NCBI GenBank assembly: GCA_044224605.1
Contig: JBGAKC010000027.1
Coordinates: 1-64,000 of the forward strand
Length of the DNA stretch: 64,000 nt
Direction of reading: 5' to 3'
Source of the DNA: UBA7672 sp044224605
GTDB lineage: Bacteria; Pseudomonadota; Alphaproteobacteria; Caulobacterales; Hyphomonadaceae
Shown here: positions 62,196-64,000 of the stretch, one piece after another
Layout: every line of letters begins with the position of its first letter
Numbering within the stretch: position 1 is the first letter of the stretch
Translations under genes and position numbers: made by a program
Notes under the pieces: model-generated
What the model was told of the DNA's origin: nothing
The model's database searches: none
Seen by the model: the letters and a program-made list of their open reading frames with translations, nothing else

Positions 62196-62861
62196 ATGAT
62201 CCGTGCCAGACTGGCCCTCGCCGCTGCCGCACTGCTCCTCGCCGCGTGCGAAGTCCCGCGCGAGCCCGAGCCGTACAATACGGTCGCCATCACCCCGTTC
62301 CTCGGCGAGCCCGTTCTCGGCAACAAGGACGCGCCGGTTGCGATCACCGAATACGCCTCCACCACCTGTGGCCACTGCGCGGCCTTCCACGATCAGGTCT
62401 TCCCGGAGCTGAAATCGAAATACATCGACACCGGCAAGGCGAAGCTGATCTGGGTCGTGATGCCAACACCGCCCGCCGCCGTCTCCATCGCCGGCGCGGC
62501 GCTGGCGCGCTGCGCCGGCGAAGCCAGCTTCTTTCCCATGATCGACGATCTCTTCGCCCAGCAGGACGAACTGGTCGAAGCCAGCCGAAATCCCTGGCGC
62601 CTGCAGAAAGCCATCCGCGACCTCGGCGCCAAGCACGGCCTCTCCGCCGACCAGGTCGGCACCTGCATGGACGACAAGAACATCGACGGCGTCACGCGCA
62701 AGGGCGTCAAGGAAGCCCCCGCCTCCATCACCGGCACGCCCACCTTCCTGATCGACGGCAGACAGCTCGAGCTGGAAGACGCCGAAAGCTTCTTCGCTGC
62801 GATCGACGCCGCGCTGGCGAAAACGCCTGCTCTCGCGACGCCCCAGCCGCCCAGGCAATAA
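62196..62861 (+). CDS. DsbA-family thioredoxin-fold lipoprotein 2
   Basis: A 221-aa paralogue of the preceding gene. Lipobox LLLAAC with Cys18, active site C58-GH-C61 (TTCGHCAAFHDQVF), cis-Pro in GTPTFLIDGRQ. CGHC resembles isomerase-type motifs, so the two proteins may divide oxidation and isomerisation, which is an inference. The sequence keeps the same helical insertion as its neighbour, supporting tandem duplication. Confidence 0.92.
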   Translation: MIRARLALAAAALLLAACEVPREPEPYNTVAITPFLGEPVLGNKDAPVAITEYASTTCGHCAAFHDQVFPELKSKYIDTGKAKLIWVVMPTPPAAVSIAGAALARCAGEASFFPMIDDLFAQQDELVEASRNPWRLQKAIRDLGAKHGLSADQVGTCMDDKNIDGVTRKGVKEAPASITGTPTFLIDGRQLELEDAESFFAAIDAALAKTPALATPQPPRQ

Positions 62862-62893
62862 TCGTGCAAATCCCGTTGTTCCGCGTGCTTGGC

Positions 62894-62950
62894 GGAGGCG
62901 TGGAAACCATGTCCATCGCCCCGCTGGCGACAGCCATTGACCACGCCTCC
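62894..62950 (+). promoter_or_regulatory. Large nested hairpin upstream of smc
   Basis: GGAGGCGTGG (62894-62903) pairs perfectly with CCACGCCTCC (62941-62950) over a 37-base insert that contains a smaller stem, TCGCC-CCGCT-GGCGA. It lies 58 bases before the smc start and 33 bases after the second dsbA stop. No U-tract follows, so it may be a leader structure or attenuator of smc. Confidence 0.5.
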
Positions 62951-63007
62951 TGCCCCCCTTAGAGCGACCGAAAGCCCGCACTTTTCAGGGCGAAACGGAA
63001 CCCTGAC

Positions 63008-64000
63008 TTGCACCTGATCGGCCTCAAGATCGCGGGCTTCAAGTCCTTCGTCGATCCGGTGGATGTGCCGATCGAAGAGGGCCTTACCGGCATTGTCGGT
63101 CCCAATGGCTGCGGCAAGTCCAACCTGCTCGAAGCGCTGCGCTGGGCGATGGGCGCAACGTCCGCCCGTGCGATGCGCGGCGGCGAGATGGACGATCTCA
63201 TCTTCTCCGGCACCGAAGCCCGCCCCGCCCGCGAGATGGCGGAGGTCACCCTCCTCCTCGACAACCGCGACCGCTCGGCCCCCGCCGAGTTCAACGAGGA
63301 AGACACTATCGAGATCCGCCGGATGCTCCGCCGCGGCGCAGGCTCGTCCTACAAGATCAACGGCCGCACCGTCCGCGCGAAGGACGTGCAGCTGCTCTTT
63401 GCTGACGCCTCGACCGGCGCCAACTCGCCCGCCCTCGTCCGCCAGGGCCAGATCAGTGAGCTGATCGGCGCCAAGCCGCAGAACCGTCGCCGCATTCTGG
63501 AAGAGGCCGCCGGCATTGGCGGTCTCGCCGCCCGGCGCCATGAAGCCGAACTCAAACTCAAGGCCGCTGATGAGAACCTCACCCGCTTGGCCGAGATCAT
63601 GGCCGAGGTCGAACGGCAGGCGAACTCGCTGAAGCGCCAGGCCAGCAAGGCACGCAAATACCGCGCGCTCTCCGAAGAGATCGCCGCCCTCGAAGCCCGC
63701 CTCGGCGCAGCCCGCTGGCGTGGCGCTGTCGTCGAGACGAAGGAAGCCCGCGCCGCGCTCGACGAAGCCAAAACCTACGAGCAGAAGACTGTCTCCACCG
63801 TCGCCAAGGCCTCCACCGCCGAACTCGAAGCCCGCTCCGCCATGGAGCCGCTGCGCGCTGCAGAGTCCGAAGCATCGGCCAAGCTCGGCGTCATCAAGCT
63901 GCAGCTTGCCCGCCTCGAAGCCGAGCGCGACGCGGCGAAGGAAACCCTCACCCGCCTCGACCGCGACATCACCCGTCTCGTCGAAGAAGGTACGCGCGAA
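63008..64000 (+). CDS. smc: Chromosome segregation protein SMC (N-terminal part, cut by window edge)
   Basis: N-terminal 331 residues of SMC. The frame has an in-frame stop at 62960-62962 and no ATG or GTG before the conserved start HLIGLKIAGFKSFVDPV, so a TTG at 63008 is the only reasonable start. Walker A is IVGPNGCGKSNLLEALRW (residues 29-46), followed by the QISELIGAKPQNRRR and ILEEAAGIGGLAARR blocks and the first coiled coil. The hinge, second coiled coil and C-terminal ATPase half lie beyond the window. Confidence 0.95.
   Translation, partial: MHLIGLKIAGFKSFVDPVDVPIEEGLTGIVGPNGCGKSNLLEALRWAMGATSARAMRGGEMDDLIFSGTEARPAREMAEVTLLLDNRDRSAPAEFNEEDTIEIRRMLRRGAGSSYKINGRTVRAKDVQLLFADASTGANSPALVRQGQISELIGAKPQNRRRILEEAAGIGGLAARRHEAELKLKAADENLTRLAEIMAEVERQANSLKRQASKARKYRALSEEIAALEARLGAARWRGAVVETKEARAALDEAKTYEQKTVSTVAKASTAELEARSAMEPLRAAESEASAKLGVIKLQLARLEAERDAAKETLTRLDRDITRLVEEGTRE

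Noticed and set aside
62909..62962. 17-codon small frame before smc
   Set aside because: Too short and without a ribosome site to call as a gene; mentioned only with the hairpin.

Overview
The window is about 64 kb of GC-rich chromosomal DNA from an alphaproteobacterium, most likely Caulobacterales/Hyphomonadaceae or a close relative. This is inferred from gene order (mutY, a DciA-like gene, dsbA and smc together; ffs next to dnaX-ybaB; pheA divergent from a membrane cytochrome c), the codon bias, and the many TonB-free, lipoprotein-rich envelope genes. No prophage, CRISPR array, complete insertion sequence, tRNA or rRNA gene was seen. Coding density is high, and most genes sit in short operons with 4-base stop/start overlaps.

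Layout. 1-4.4 kb: an RND efflux pump (permease cut by the window edge, plus adaptor) divergent from a TetR-type regulator. 4.7-14.4 kb: a mixed metabolic stretch with a PhoD-like phosphatase, a secreted protein of unknown function, a RusA-like resolvase, a 2OG-Fe(II) oxygenase, fumC, a large acyl-CoA dehydrogenase and a frameshifted DUF885 peptidase-like gene. 14.4-21.5 kb: a uronate/pectin island (GH43, LacI regulator, kduI, kduD, kdgK, type-B carboxylesterase) tied together by three copies of one palindromic operator. 21.6-22.6 kb: an ABC ATPase-like protein whose catalytic motifs are all degenerate. 22.9-28.0 kb: a complete MacA-MacB-OMF tripartite efflux operon ending in a strong terminator. 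28.1-34.5 kb: an M2 peptidase, a VOC protein, a CehA/McbA-type PHP hydrolase and an inner-membrane OmpA-like protein, with most of the window's intergenic repeats between them.

34.6-47.3 kb is largely housekeeping: dapE, tamA-tamB, fmt-GNAT-truA, dnaX-ybaB and the 4.5S RNA gene (ffs, minus strand) with a clear promoter. 47.4-49.5 kb holds a TIR-domain membrane protein directly followed by an NADH pyrophosphatase (nudC); a potential NAD-consuming module next to an NAD(H)-hydrolysing enzyme is the most intriguing pairing in the window. 49.5-54.2 kb: a GNAT, a small beta-barrel protein, pheA, a membrane cytochrome c, a VOC protein and a 2OG-Fe oxygenase. 54.4-59.7 kb: a probable oxidation operon (2Fe-2S subunit, molybdopterin subunit, TauD-like dioxygenase, acyl-CoA ligase). 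59.7-64 kb: mutY divergent from a DciA-like gene, two tandem DsbA-type lipoproteins and the start of smc, cut by the window edge.

Functional picture: the organism appears to scavenge plant or algal polysaccharides (GH43, carboxylesterase, Kdu/Kdg pathway) and phosphate esters, peptides and fatty or aromatic acids, and carries at least two drug-type efflux systems. All assignments rest on reading motifs by eye; no database search was possible.
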